64,000 bases of DNA. It comes from Galaxea fascicularis (taxonomy: Eukaryota; Cnidaria; Anthozoa; Scleractinia; Euphylliidae). Positions 42,405 through 54,115 of the stretch are shown one piece after another; the stretch's first letter is position 1, and each line of letters starts with the position of its first letter. The stretch lies in the NCBI GenBank assembly GCA_948470475.1, contig OX419335.1, positions 19,084,979 to 19,148,978 on the forward strand, written 5' to 3'. The translations under genes and the position numbers were made by a program. The notes beneath the pieces are model-generated. The model was given only the letters and a program-made list of their open reading frames with translations. It was not told the origin of the DNA and searched no databases.

Positions 42405-45400
42405 TGTGCTTATTTATTCCAAATTGCACTCAAAATCATGTGATTACCTATACAAATTGTACATAATCACACAACTTAATTGCCATAGTTGTTGGAGTTC
42501 AGATACAGACTCTAACCTTTTTGTGTCTTGGCTTAATTTATAGCAAATCAGAGGATAAAACTTTAACTTCAATAAATCCTTACCAATAACAATAAAACAC
42601 TGTAACAGTCTCAAAGCTCAGAAAATTTCAACAGCTAAATGGAGTTAGAGGTGGCAACTGGGTCTTCAAAAAATATGTGTCACAAAATTTTTGTAAAATT
42701 TTCACCAGTCTTGTTGTCTCAATTTTCTTCGCAATGTTGTCTAGGAGTCTCAACTTCTTTTGCAAGGCTAAGAAGGTCTCTGGCTCACAGAAAATATGTT
42801 AGTCTCACTGTTTTGGAAAGTCTTGGATTTACCATTCGCCATCCCTGGAGTTCATGCCCACCCATCACCAATGTAGTCAGATTACTTGTGCCTGATATCA
42901 AGCTCTATTCACATTTAGGGCCAAGTCGCACTAGAGGACAATTTCAGATTTGTCCAGGACAAATCTGACTTGAAATCGGCCAGTGACAAAAAATTTGTCC
43001 GGAAAGGTACAGTCGCACTTGAAAACAAAATCTGTGAACAAAACATCACACCATGCTGTGATGAATGAAGAAAAATGAGAACGTGACCAATTTTGCCGCG
43101 AAGTCTATAGCATAGAGACTCTGCTACATATCACCTGTCAAATCATTTCCGAATTAAAACACCCTCACCATTGTTTTCCAAAATTTGTCTCAATTTGGCC
43201 TGCTCCAGAGGTAGTCGACGGCATCTTTGAAGTTTGTCCGCCCGCGACCAAATTTTGTCCTTTGGTGAACAAACCGGTCGCACTTGGTTTTTCATTGTGA
43301 TGACAGATTTTTGACATAAATAAACAGTTTTGTCCTCTAGTGCGACTTGGCCCTTAGTGTCCATATTTTTGCTCTTTATTTTTATTATGTTAATTTCTAA
43401 TCAATTATTTAAAAATACTCTAAATAACGTACATTATCACACATTTTATGGAAATGGGAAAAAAGTTCTTTTCTGTGAATCATTTCTTTTTGTCAATCAT
43501 TAACTTTAAAAGTTTGACATTTCTATTATTTCTGATCACCCACATTGTTTAAGGATGTTCACATGCACACTGTTCACACACATCCCTCCTGCGCACAAAA
43601 TCCATGCCGCAAGGTCATGCCACATCAGCCATCGAGCACGTGCGCCGAGGAAGAAAGCCAAGGAAGTAAAAGGATGGTAGCTGTTGTGTTCCCTTCACCT
43701 TAAGTTTACTCTGGTCAGTGACCCCTACTTTTCTTTCCAGAAACAGATTTTATTTACAATTGTCTCCATTATCCAAAAATGAACAAAAAGTCAATGTGGG
43801 AAGTTAAAAAAAAATCAAGATTTCTGTCCATGGGACATTGAATCCTGACATCTTGCACCTGCAAGGTGCATCAAAATATGGTCGCTAAATGCAGACTTGT
43901 TCTTCAAGGAACCTCACCAGTTGACTAAATTCACTTAATAGGTCCACTTCAACAATATTTGGCAGAGAACATTTTGCTTCAAAGGCTTAATTGCAATATT
44001 TTTGGGCTTACAGACACTGTGGCCTTTATATTCTCTGACGAAGCCTGATTTTTTCAGATTTAGGGTGTTCTGCCAGGCATGTTCTTTCCAAAATGAAGTC
44101 AGTGACCCCCCATTTCTTTTACATTTCTGACATTACTAACTCTTCATCCTACAGTGGTAAAAGTCTCAGAAAAAAATCGATGTTGGAAAATTTTCACGCA
44201 ACCATCATTAAAATGCAGGATAAAGTAATGCTTAAGCACAAAATGTAAAGCTGTCATGGGGAGAGGGAGTGGATGCTTTTTCTTCTTTGTGTATCCATTA
44301 ACTAATTAAAGCAATTTTTATTAAGGCCTTGGGCTTGTTGTTTGGGAAGGAAATATTCAACTTCTTCAGGTTTGTCATCAAAGACTCAGTTTAGTGGTTT
44401 TGCTTATTTTACAGGTTAACTGGTGGAGAACTTTTTGAATTCTTGGTTGAGCAAGAGTACCTAACAGAGATTGAAGCTATAGATTTCACGAAGCAGGTTT
44501 TGGAAGCTGTGCATTATCTCCATGACAATCACATTGTGCATCTGGACATTAAGGTGATATGCTTCTCTTAAAAGTGTATTTTTCCAACACAACATTAATG
44601 AATAATGCCTGTACCTAGCTGCACCTTTCCTTCGTGTACATGTTTAAGTGATAATCCGCAACTTAAACCCATTCTTCCTTACAGGTATTTTTGTATACGG
44701 CAAGGCCCAGTTGTTCAAAGAGCAGATTGCTTTACCCATAGGACAATTCATCAGTCCCCAGTTGTTCAGTGAGGGGACAAGTTTAGCCAGTGGATAATTT
44801 GTTATGCAGAGGACAACTGCAACTAATGTAAATTTATCCTCTGGATGGTGTCTGTTAAGACACAGAATAAAATCTGCTGGAAAATAAGTAATCCACTCTT
44901 TGAGCAACTGGGGCTAGACCACCCTTTACTGTTGAGTGTCTGTTCAGCTCCTATCAACATTGCAAGGACCAGGGCCAAGTTGCTCGAAGCATGGTTAACG
45001 CTAACCATTGGTTAAGATGTATTAAAACCAATAGCGCTAACCATACTTTGAGCAACTCAGCCCAGTAGGTTAGGTTCCCATAACAATTCCAAGTCTGTAT
45101 TTCATTTGTCTTGATGTCTTAGTTTTTAGCTTTCTTAGCCTTGATAATTCACACCAGTTACTGGAGGTTGGACAAACAGCTACTGCAGTGCATTTATAGA
45201 GTGGGGCGTGGTGTGGGAGGGGTATCAAGCCAGCCCTGGGGGGAGGGGGCTACTCCTTGGAATTCTTGGTAAGGCTGTGCTGCCCAGCCCTTTAGTTGAA
45301 CCTGACCCTGTTCTGGGCCAAAAAATGCCATTTTTCACACCCATTTTCAGACCGGCCTCTAAGATCCATACCCGTTTTCAGACCTCATGTTGCAGTTACA

Positions 45401-48400
45401 AATTTTCCCATTGGCTTATTGTAGCGTAATTAAGCTTGACATCAGTGCGGAAATCAAGACTTGGAATTCAGCTCAAATTATATATTTCCGTTACTTCTCT
45501 TTCTCCATAATTTTGGAGTTGAAAAGACAAATACGTTTATACGCTCTCGTGGTTCCCTTGAAAACCATACCCGATTTAAGACTGTAATGGTCAAAATCCA
45601 TCCCCGTTTTCAAACCAAAACGGCTCAAAAACTATGCCCTTTGGGGTGGCACATACCTATATAGCTTATATAGGGGAGTGCACCCCCTAGGGTCGGGAGT
45701 TGGTGGAGGGGGGGGGGCATCGCAGGGTAACCCCTGAAAAACTGTCTTCTAATTTGACTAGAAATGCATCTGGAGTGGTCAGGCCTGATGGAGATAACGT
45801 AGAGACTTGTTTTATGAGTACTTGGGTTGTGCAAACCAAGATCTCGTTCAGTGTTTCCACGTGGCGTTGAAAGTTTGGAAGGCCAGTTTGCTTGTCCCAA
45901 GCAAGAACTCTCCAACACGTGCTAAAGGAAAATTTATTTCCGGTGACATAAATTGAATTCTCATTTTTTTAGCCAGAGAACATCGTTTTGAAGGAAAGAG
46001 CTCAGAAAAAAGTAAAACTGATTGACTTTGGTCTGGCGAAGATAATTCCACCTGGAGAAATTGTGAGGGCTATCATGGGAACGCCGGAGTTTGTAGGTAA
46101 TTTAGACTCATTTTGTTGTTGTAGTAAGAAAAGAAGGCGTATAGTTCCTTAGCAATTAATGGTCTCGGAAACTGACAAGAAGCGAACAATAAAAGGTAAC
46201 ATGCGTGAAATTTGTCAGAGGGCAGACGAATGAAGTTTCCTTTCCTTTCATTTTCTTTATTTAAAACTTATAGAAAGTTCAAGAATTCAGAACTTGAATT
46301 AGAGTCGGACGTCAGGATTTTCAAAGTATATTGCGAATATTCACTCTTGTTTTTCCACAACCATTAGTTATCAACCGGCTAGACTTGCTAGAAGTCGACT
46401 TTAATTCGCGTAGACTGCGTATACAGTCGAGTCAGAAAAATGAGCTCAACTATTTTACGAACAACGTCATCTAATCACTGGAAGTAATGTATGCGAAGTA
46501 AAATTGGAAGGCACTTTTAGAAAGTCTATAATCAAGCTTACATTGAAAGTTGATGTCTTTCACGAAAAATCGCAAACATAAACTGGTTCAAATGAAGAAT
46601 GATCGTCGTAGTTGTGATCGAAGAAGGTAAACAAATCTGAAAGGCGACTTCAGCATGTCGGTCCACTGAGAAGTACAACATATGTACAACATATATGAAC
46701 ATATGAACCCAAAATTGACCAGCTCCTAACGTCAGTGGCTTCATAGCTCAGTTGGTAGAGCATCGCAACGGAATCGCGAGGTCACGGGTTCAATGCCCGT
46801 TGAAATCCTGAATTTTTTTCAGGCTCTGTTAAAGTACGCAATTGTAAAAACTGCCGTCACAACCGCGACGATAATTCTTCATTTGATTTCATATCCGCAG
46901 TTCACAGATGATTTCTTTCATATGTATTTACTCATAAACCGGTTCACTTCTAATGCTTTAAAATGTTGTTTATCACAAAGCGCCCGAAGTTATCAATTAC
47001 GAGCCCGTGTCGACGGCAACAGATATGTGGTAAGGGTTGTGCCTTTTTTTTTTTTTTTTTTTTTTTTTTCAGTAAAATACCGTACATGTATTAGTTTCCG
47101 GCAATAAAAGTTTTCAATGAACTTGTTGCTATCGTTGTTTTCTCGGTTGAATGCTTTCCTTAAACTACAACGATTTTTGTTCACATGACAGCGAAACATT
47201 ATCAAAGCATTATCTGGTATAGCTACTATAACTTGGTTTCACACTAAGAGCTGGGTTGGCGCAGTGGTGAGAGCGCTTGCCTTCCACCAGTCTGTCCCGG
47301 GTTCGATGAGTTCATTTATAGTTCATTTGATTTACAGTTTCCCTAATTAGTAGAGCACTTGTGTTCGGTTAGAAAGATTTGAGACTTAAATAAAGTTGTT
47401 ATTATTAGTATTATTATACCGTTAGTTCAGACACTTAATGCATGATGTAAGTAAAGATTTTTGAGAGATAAATAACTCGGCAGGGCCAGAAACACTAAGT
47501 AATCTTACGGTTGCACTTCTCAGATTTGTTCACCTTCTGGGATGTGAACCCGCGAGCGTTAGTATAAATATCAATCAGTTCTCGCTTTGTAAAATACGTT
47601 TTTTTTATTTTAGGGCGGTCGGAGTGTTGACGTACATCTTGTAAGTATTTGCTTCTTACTTCATTCAAGTGTCAAAGAACTCGTATTTAGCTGATAAAGC
47701 TTATTGGGGACATTAGTACATAATAATTAAAAAAAATAGATAACAATTCACTTTAAAACTACCCTAATCCTATAATGGGAGATAATTTAAGTTTAAAGTT
47801 GGAGAAGGATTATCGGCTTTTTTTCTCATGTATTTTACCTCGAGACGTAACTCGCTGCCGCAAATGACAGAGATCGTTCTTGAGAAAAAACATATATATA
47901 GCCGCCTAACGATAGAAAGGAGCACAGCTTGGTTTGTTTCGAAATGGCTGATATAGCGATGTTTCTCGTTACGTCACCTATTGTTATTAATGTGCCAACC
48001 AGAGGTTTATTGGCTGTTGAAACAATACATGCTATTATTCGGTGGCTGGCAAATTTGAATATCAAAAGAAATTTGACCTCAATGTTTGTAAACAAGAAAC
48101 ATCGCTATATGAGGCAGTCCTTCAATAACGTGATGATCGCTCCTGTCGGGATTCAATTGGTAGATGTTAGACTCATTTTATTGATGGGATATAGCCGCCA
48201 TGACATTCCGGCATTCTGCACTTTAAACATCTCCTTTGTTTTTTCTATAACTCGTTTAAAAAATGTTTTGTCGCTTTGAGCTTATAGAAGGGACCTCAAA
48301 TTCGGGTAGAGAGATATTCAAAAGCCTCGTGCTAATTGCCGGATACATGGGTATTTGCGATAAAAAATATACGGACTATGGTACAAGTGTTCGTAGTTCT

Positions 48401-51400
48401 CGTGCTAAAATGAAAGAGACTAATCAAACACATTTTCCCTACGTGAAGTGACTTTCTCTCAGTTCTTATCATTTTTCGTCCAGGTTAAGTGGAGCCTCCC
48501 CCTTCCTTGCTGACGATAACAACGAAATGTTTCTGAACATACAGAATGTTGAGTACGAATTTGACGACGAATACTTTGCTGAAATCAGCTCTCAAGCAAA
48601 AGATTTCATATCCCGCCTTCTTCTCAAGAACTCGAGGTAAGCTAAGTAAAGCTAGCGCGAACACATGCAAGAGTGTCACGAGAAGTCGCGTAAATGATCG
48701 AGCTTGACTTTGACTTTGGATTAAGAATTAACTCAGTGCTCAGTAATTATCTGAAAATTTGATAAGGGCAGTAGGAATACTAGGAAGTTTGGGAAGATGT
48801 CACTCGTTTATACTGTATTTATCTTGTCACATGCATTCTTTTGTTCGTTCGTTAGTCCGCCTAGTTCTCTCTCTGTTTGTTCATTCGCTCGCTCGCTCGC
48901 TCCCTTCCTCTCCCCGTTCGTTTTTTCATTCCGTTTGCTCGCTCGTTTGTTAGTTTATTCATGATTCACATAATAAAGCGATAAGTGAGTATTTTATTTG
49001 TTCATTTCAGTGATAGGTCATCTGCAAGAGATTGTTTAACTCACGCTTGGCTTAAGGTATGCACATGGTGTGATATCCATATTTTGTGGGGTGTGTTTCG
49101 CTCTTAATAACCGTGGCAGCTGACCGGTGATCACTAACTGTACGATTCTTCCTACCTCTGACGACTTTTGAACACTCGCGATTAAATCAACAGCGTCAGG
49201 ACACATTGGTGGAAGGCGAGCGCGCTCACTACTGCGCCAACCCTGCTCTCCCAAAGATACTTGAACGCCTTTCATAACTATTTTATACTGTTCCATAGAA
49301 AATACTTTGGCCTATACAATCAGTGCAGTGCAGGATTGGAAGGTTCGATGGAATACCGACGAATATACAACGACTTTACTACATTCTGATTTGCTCTATT
49401 TTCTATGACATAGTACACCACCATGATATATTCACAATGTTTGCTCTTATCTGTTGTTGATGAGACTTGGGGCAGATGCAGTGAAGCCTGGGCGCGCAGA
49501 TTCGTTGTGCGGAAAAAAACGATTCATTGGTTAGCCAAAAGGGCCTTTTCATTAATTGTGTTTCTGATGTCCTGTTTGTAACACAGTGATCGCTTTAATA
49601 TTTAGCCAGAAGCAGAAGTTTTGAAGAAAAGAAGATCGACATTAATCAAGACTGACACTTTCAAGGCATTCACGGCCAGGGCACGTTGGAAGGCAAGTGG
49701 AATGGGTTTTAAAGAGCGGTGTTCAACAGAGTTTTCAAAGTAGCTCGGGTACTTTGGTTTGCGTTACTTTACTTTGTGACAGGTGGAAACAGACGGGCAA
49801 AACAGGCTCCAATAGCTTGCTCCAGGTTCTCAGATAGTGAAGGCGCATGAGCGAGAACGAGCACCGAGCGAAGAAAATCGAGCGGGGACTGGGGATAGCG
49901 GCCGGAAGATTCTGGTTTTCGTCGCTTTAATTTCGCCTCGCTCTGCCGGCACCATCGCACCCCGTTTACTAACTGAACGCCTGGAACAGGCTAGGCGCCA
50001 ATTTCACAACGAATAAGTAGCGAAATAAAAGCCACTCGTAATCAGTTTACTCGCGCACGCAATTTCCCACATTTGGTGCCGGCTTTTCTATCGGTAATCT
50101 AAACTGTTTGAACAGCATGTTAATTCTGGTTTATTTTGCTAATGATCAGCTCCGAGTGAATTGTGGGCAGATCCAGTCCTATGTGAGGGCAAACACGACC
50201 GTTTGTCCCCACAAAGGACTGGATCTACGCACAATTCACTTGGAACTAATCATTGACAAAATGGTGTATTCTCTTTTAATTTCATATTTATCTTCTCTTT
50301 TGGTAGGAATCCATGAAGAAAGTGATTGCTATGAACAGGCTGCAGGCTATTCTAGGAAAAAAGGACGGTGCATTGTTGGCCAAAGATATATTCCTCGAGG
50401 TTTGAATTCAGACTTTTCTGTCAATTATTTTTATCACATTTAGTAACTTTATGGAAGTGCTTCCTTCCTTTTTATCTCGCTTGACATCAAGAACTGAACC
50501 AATAGCAATTAGTTTAGCCCTTGTTGCCTCGTTCAACGTAAATATTATTTTAAATTGTGCTCTCAAGAACGAGGCAACAAAGGCTAATTACTCGGGCTTC
50601 TTGTGGAATGGCGTCCGTTCTTCTTCGTTGTCGTTGGGTATCATCCACAAAACTCGCTTCCGGCGTATTTGCACAGGCGCTAAAAATAACACCAATGACA
50701 AGAAAGCCGCCATGTTGGATTTTTAAGAAGCCACGTGCCGGAGCAACGTATGGAAGCGAAGATGCAAGTAATATCTTTACTTTCATGACTATTATGATAC
50801 TTATTCCATGCATCTTGTGTACTGTACTTAGTGTCAGGATTTCGGTCATGTGTTAGTTTTATGTGTAAATACTTGAATACCTTCGGATGTTGTAATATGA
50901 ATGTGTTATCAACACAACCAATGTTGAATGTACTTGAAAAATGCGATGCATATTACAATTTTGGAAACATCATTTGCCACTTGGAAGCCCGAGTGAAGCC
51001 CAATATGGCCTCTAGTTTGAATATAAACTAAAGAATATTAAAATGGCAGCCATTTTGGAATAACGTGTATAGGAGGACGTTGCTCTTGCTCCAATTTTCG
51101 CGCCGGCACAATGTGGAAAACTTCGTTCGAACGAGAACGCTTGCCACGCAGGCTAACAAAATAAAGAATGGAGACAACAAGAGTTGATTAAGTGTCACTT
51201 GTACTTTGTGGGTTTTTACGTCACCGTGCTACTCTTGCTCCAGCAAATTTTGAGGTAGAACACAGCAAACTTGGTATGTACGGCACTGCACTATATGTTT
51301 GAGTAGGCTGCTGTTCAGTATATCGTGGGGTACCCTATGTGTGGAGCATAATTAGTAAAGAAAAGTAGTCTACGCTTTGCCCTTTAACTCCCAGGAGAGA

Positions 51401-52500
51401 TTGAAATATAACTTCTCCTCACAAGCAAACAGGTGATGAAAATAGACAATTTTATCATTTGGAGGATGTTAGCTCACTAAAATTCTCTTAACTAATTTAC
51501 AAGGAAATTTATGGGGGCTTAATAGGAGAATTGCCACAACCTTGGACAAAACTACTTGAGAAAAGCCTCCTGGCCCCGGTTGTTCAAACGTTGGATAGCG
51601 CTATCCACCGGATAAATCACTATCCAGCGGAGATGTAATGGGAAAGCTAATTGCACTATCCACGGGATAGATATTTATCCGGTGGATAGCGCTATCCAGC
51701 CTTTGAACAACCGGGGCCTGGCGTCCAAAAATAGTTCACGAAAACCTCTGACTCAACAGTATTACTACAGAAACGTCCCCTCCCCCTCCCTCTATTCAAT
51801 GTTGAATTTAGGAAGCCACAGTTGTTAGGGAAACGTTTAGGAGCCACAAACAACATTGAATTGGCGGAATGTGGGCGGTGAAACTCCGTTGGTAGTGTTT
51901 TCACATGAGGCTTTGGAGCTCAATTTTCCTAACAATTTTGTCGTGTTTTGTGAAGATTGTAGTCAGATCTTGGGAGTTAAAGAGTTAGACATTACAGTCG
52001 ATTGTCTCAGATGAAGAGCCTTCCAAGCAGTCGCTTTTGAGGGAGGAGGTGAAATACGACTCCTCCCCTCCCCCCAAAAAAAAATTAAAAAAAAAACAAC
52101 CTCGTGGGAGGCTGTTGAGTAACCTGTTCTCAAGACGAAGTACTTCTACATAGTTTTTTTTTTTCAGTTATTATCCACTATCATCATCTCATTTATCTTC
52201 TCGTGCTCTTCTCTGAAATTCACGCAACACGCTTTTTCTTCTGAATTGTACGTGAGTTTCTAAGATTTACACTACAGGAATGATTCTTGCCTCTTCTCCG
52301 ATCGTCAGTCCTTTACACTGAATTTTTCCATTCGTGAGGTTTCATGGTATATTTTAATTCTGATGTGCTTCCTTTTACCGCAGAGTGACTGCTCAGATAC
52401 GTCAGATAGCGAATCAGAAACGCCGGATGAAAGTAGTCTTACGACGAAATCTAGACGAGCAAATTCAAAGTTGCTTCAAGACAGTACCTATACAGATTAA
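38653..52500 (+). CDS. DAPK-family Ser/Thr kinase, complete, 11 exons, 375 aa
   Basis: A Ca2+/calmodulin-type kinase of the death-associated protein kinase group. Exons: 38653-38723, 38865-39086, 44415-44553, 45973-46096, 46981-47029, 47614-47640, 48484-48636, 49011-49056, 49606-49692, 50307-50399, 52384-52500 (stop TAA). The sum is 1128 nt in frame. The protein starts MTDSVVIRKDNFGDFYDVLD. Motifs: Gly loop GHGQFAVV, ATP Lys in FAAKIMKK, the DAPK basic loop KKKGRRSSRRGVTTEEI, HLDIKPEN, IDFGLAK, GTPEFVAPEV, DMWAVGVLTYILLSGASPF. After the kinase domain comes a probable calmodulin-binding autoregulatory segment (RARWKESMKKVIAMNRL), then a Ser/Asp-rich tail. No ankyrin, ROC or death domain follows, so its architecture is like DAPK2/DAPK3 rather than DAPK1. 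Intron 9 uses a GC donor (AAG|GCAAGT); all others are GT-AG. A possible AATAAA lies at 53276. Confidence 0.94.
39133..39420. repeat. 152-bp tandem duplication after DAPK-like exon 2
   Basis: The motif CGTTTGCATTGCNGAACAGT...CCCGCATAACAAGATTGTGGC occurs twice, 152 bp apart, with scattered differences. It starts about 50 bp inside the intron. Confidence 0.85.
39821..40507 (+). mobile_element. Harbinger-like element A with TTA target duplication
   Basis: TIRs start AGCCCCGGCCAAACGATCGC, and TTA flanks both ends (39818-39820, 40508-40510). Inside, about 40072-40185 encodes LWTKRRQQKGYFANIVQELY then EDVAVFREM, like the N-terminal block of PIF/Harbinger transposases. The rest of the transposase is missing, so it is non-autonomous. 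Confidence 0.8.
41140..41292. repeat. Fold-back MITE around TGAGCGCAGCGAG
   Basis: GTACTGGGAGAATATTGGCC and its near-inverse GGCTGATATTCTCCCAGTA, plus inner AGTACGGAC/GTCCGTAC arms, form a hairpin of about 150 bp. Confidence 0.7.
41985..43680. repeat. A-B-A'-B' repeat arrangement in DAPK-like intron 2
   Basis: A (about 42007-42150) and A' (about 42330-42470) share AGACCCCAAATTGCACTCGC and are themselves fold-back repeats. B (about 42160-42325) and B' (about 43494-43675) share GATCACCCAC and TCCCTCCTGCGCACAAAATC. Harbinger-like element B separates the second pair. Confidence 0.7.
42918..43353. mobile_element. Harbinger-like element B with TTA target duplication
   Basis: 436 bp with nearly perfect 24-25-bp TIRs beginning GGGCCAAGTCGCACTAGAGG. 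TTA lies at 42915-42917 and 43354-43356. No transposase fragment was recognised. Confidence 0.85.
44703..44914. repeat. MITE with GGCCCAGTTGTTCAAAG ends
   Basis: Left GGCCCAGTTGTTCAAAGAGC and right CTTTGAGCAACTGGGGC are inverted. It is 150 bp after DAPK-like exon 3 and similar in its ends to 44970-45066 and 51574-51716. Confidence 0.7.
44970..45066. repeat. Small palindromic MITE with GGGCCAAGTTGCTCGAAG ends
   Basis: The arms GCATGGTTAACGCTAACCAT / AGCGCTAACCATACTTTGAG are inverted around a GGTTAAGATGTATTAAAACC loop. Confidence 0.7.
45195..45720. repeat. Interspersed repeat with CCATACCCGTTTTCAGACC motifs
   Basis: Repeated CCATACCCGTTTTCAGACC variants, GGGGTGGCACATACCTATAT and flanking G-runs suggest a widespread non-coding repeat. 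It occupies DAPK-like intron 3. Confidence 0.6.
46560..46965 (+). mobile_element. tRNA-like interspersed repeat, family 2, copy 2
   Basis: The centre (46737-46810) is tRNA-like: acceptor GGCTTCA, A box TAGCTCAGTTGG, B box GGGTTCAATGCCC. It is flanked by TCAAATGAAGAATGATCGTC and its inverse, with CCGCAGTTCACAGATGATTT beyond. The anticodon loop lacks the usual T33, so it is not a tRNA gene. Confidence 0.7.
47043..47069. repeat. Poly(T) tract
   Basis: A near-uninterrupted T run of about 27 bp, 13 bp after the DAPK-like exon 5 donor. Confidence 0.95.
47247..47312 (+). repeat. tRNA-like SINE head, family 3
   Basis: GGGTTGGCGCAGTGGTGAGA then CCCGGGTTCGATG give A- and B-box-like motifs. The acceptor stem cannot be completed. 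An inverse relative lies at 49190-49256. Confidence 0.5.
47952..48109. mobile_element. MITE with TATAGCGATGTTTCT terminal repeats, copy 2
   Basis: It begins TATAGCGATGTTTCT and ends AGAAACATCGCTATA. The interior matches 37352-37465. It lies in DAPK-like intron 6. Confidence 0.75.
48840..48960. repeat. Degenerate GTTCGTTCGCTCGCTC low-complexity tract
   Basis: A pyrimidine-rich TTCG/CTCG tract, 50 bp before DAPK-like exon 8. Confidence 0.8.
49190..49256 (-). repeat. tRNA-like SINE head, family 3, inverse copy
   Basis: The minus strand reads AGGGTTGGCGCAGTAGTGAG then GCCTTCCACCAATGTGTCC, matching 47247-47312. The B box is lost. Confidence 0.45.
49606..50399 (+). other. DAPK-like exons 9-10: autoregulatory segment joined across a GC-AG intron
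   Basis: Exon 9 encodes PEAEVLKKRRSTLIKTDTF and ends in ARARWK. Exon 10 starts ESMKKVIAMNRLQAIL. The basic amphipathic stretch across this junction resembles the calmodulin-binding/autoinhibitory helix of DAPK and MLCK kinases. The intron donor is GC followed by AAGT. Confidence 0.75.
50120..50268. repeat. Fold-back MITE, copy 2
   Basis: The arms TGATCAGCTCCGAGTGAATT / inverse and GGACTGGATC match the element at 1964-2137. It ends about 40 bp before DAPK-like exon 10. Confidence 0.7.
50514..50590. repeat. Short inverted repeat with GAGGCAACAA arms
   Basis: AGCCCTTGTTGCCTCGTT and AACGAGGCAACAAAGGCT are inverted around an AT-rich loop in DAPK-like intron 10. Confidence 0.75.
51574..51716. mobile_element. 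143-bp MITE with 5-bp CCTGG target duplication
   Basis: TIRs CCCCGGTTGTTCAAA / TTTGAACAACCGGGG, with inner GGATAGCGCTATCCA palindromes. CCTGG flanks both sides (51569-51573, 51717-51721). Confidence 0.85.
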
Positions 52501-53598
52501 GTGGGATTGCGTATTGAAAACCAGAAATAGCATGTATTTCTTGCATTGGATCATGGATGCATGTTGCAAAACTACCATTGCCAGAACGGAAACGGTGCAA
52601 GGCAATTTTGAGCTAGCTGAAACTGAACACATTGGCCATTTAATAATCGGGATGATCTAAGACTAACAGATACCAAATAGGGATTTCTCTACGTAAGGTC
52701 AGCCCGTAGGTCCATGTGAACCTTAAGCTGACTACCACAGCATTGCATGATATTGAGAAAGGCTTGAGTGCCACCATAATAGGGTATAATAGATAATTTA
52801 TACATTTCATAGACAACGAGCGACTATCTGAATATTGAACTGCATGTACCAACATTTATGGACCTTGAAACAAAGATCGTTGATCTACGTGGTACACCGG
52901 AAATACGTTTAGAATGACTAGCATACGTTTTGAATTATGTTTAAATACTTCTTGTATTTTAAGAAATTTAATAGTTGTGAATTGAATGGCAAAACATATA
53001 GTTTGGAAAGTTTATCCATCACGAGACAATGGGCAACTATTTGAATATTTAACTGCATGTACCCAACTGTGGATATAATTCTGGGGCTACAATTAGACGG
53101 AGCTTGAAACATAGCTCGTTGATCGTCGTTGTACATTGGACATACTTTTTTTCAGAACAACTGACATGTTATACATTTCGCTGAAATACGTCGTTCTATT
53201 ATAAAAGAATTTAAGTAATTGAAAATTGGATGACAAACTATTTAGAAATCCATTAAACAATTATTCGTTACTCATAATAAATCAGAAAGCATTTAATGCC
53301 AGTATTTGCGCAACCAAATGGCTGTGTGTAGGACGGAAGACTTGTTATAAAACACATCAGTTAGGGTATTATGAAACAAAAAAGTAGAGAATTTAGCGAA
53401 AGCGTTAAAATGTTAAGGTTTCCATTTATAGAAATGTGATATTAAGTTAGTCAAAGTTTGCGTGAACTTTACGAGATATTTGGAGTTCCTTTATTTGAAA
53501 CAGGTAGATCAGTCATTGCTGATTCGCATGCGTGATTATCTCAGTTGGCTACAGATATTAGTAATCTTCGGATGTTGTCCTTCAGTAGCATTTTGACT
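52501..53598. other. DAPK-like 3' flank, no gene seen
   Basis: AT-rich sequence with a repeated ATTGAACTGCATGTACCAAC / ATTTAACTGCATGTACCCAA pair (about 52833 and 53046). No coding or RNA gene was recognised; part is presumably 3' UTR. Confidence 0.5.
53276..53281 (+). terminator. Candidate poly(A) signal of the DAPK-like gene
   Basis: This AATAAA hexamer lies 776 bp downstream of the kinase stop codon, before the first clearly repetitive block. No transcript evidence is available. Confidence 0.3.
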
Positions 53599-53659
53599 AA
53601 AAGAATAAGAATACTAACGTGGCCTTGAACTACTGTAAAATACACTGAAACACTAAAAG

Positions 53660-53690
53660 TCCGAGCTTTCATCATCCAGATCGTCAGGGA
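53660..53690 (-). ncRNA. Hammerhead-ribozyme-like motif, left arm of second element
   Basis: The minus strand reads TCC-CTGACGA-TCTGGATGAT-GAAA-GCTC-GGA. The TCC/GGA stem I pairs. Stem II is short and imperfect. Confidence 0.4.
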
Positions 53691-54083
53691 AGGATCATTT
53701 GAAATAAAATATTCCGGGAGGGCCGAATAAAAGGGAAAAAAGGTGTCACCAGTGTCACTATTTTGACTTCAATACCTTTGTAATCTTTATTTTTCTGCTG
53801 TACATAGATTACAAAGGCATTGAAGTTAAAATCATTGCACTGGAAAACGACCCAGTAAACCTACGCCTATTTGAAGCGTTTTACAGGAGGAAAAAACAAA
53901 CCAACACTTAACTCCCGAGAAGAATGTATTGAATTTGCGGACCTATTGTCCTAATGTCTCTCTGATCACACTGGATCGTCTCAAAGTGACACTCGCTCAT
54001 TACCACCCATTATTCTACTTATCTTTTATCACCACACACCTTGTATAGTGACACCTTTTTTCCCTTTTATTCGGCCCTCGTAC

Positions 54084-54115
54084 CTGACGATGCCGTTGAG
54101 CGGCGAAAGCTCGGA
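54084..54115 (+). ncRNA. Hammerhead-ribozyme-like motif, right arm of second element
   Basis: CTGACGA (fits CUGANGA), stem II GCCG/CGGC around TTGAG, GAAA, then AGCTC with a palindromic AGCT stem III. Stem I is weak. Confidence 0.45.

Noticed and set aside
46737..46810. Functional tRNA gene
   Set aside because: The acceptor pairs, but the anticodon loop lacks T33 and the unit is repeated with shared flanks, as in a mobile repeat.
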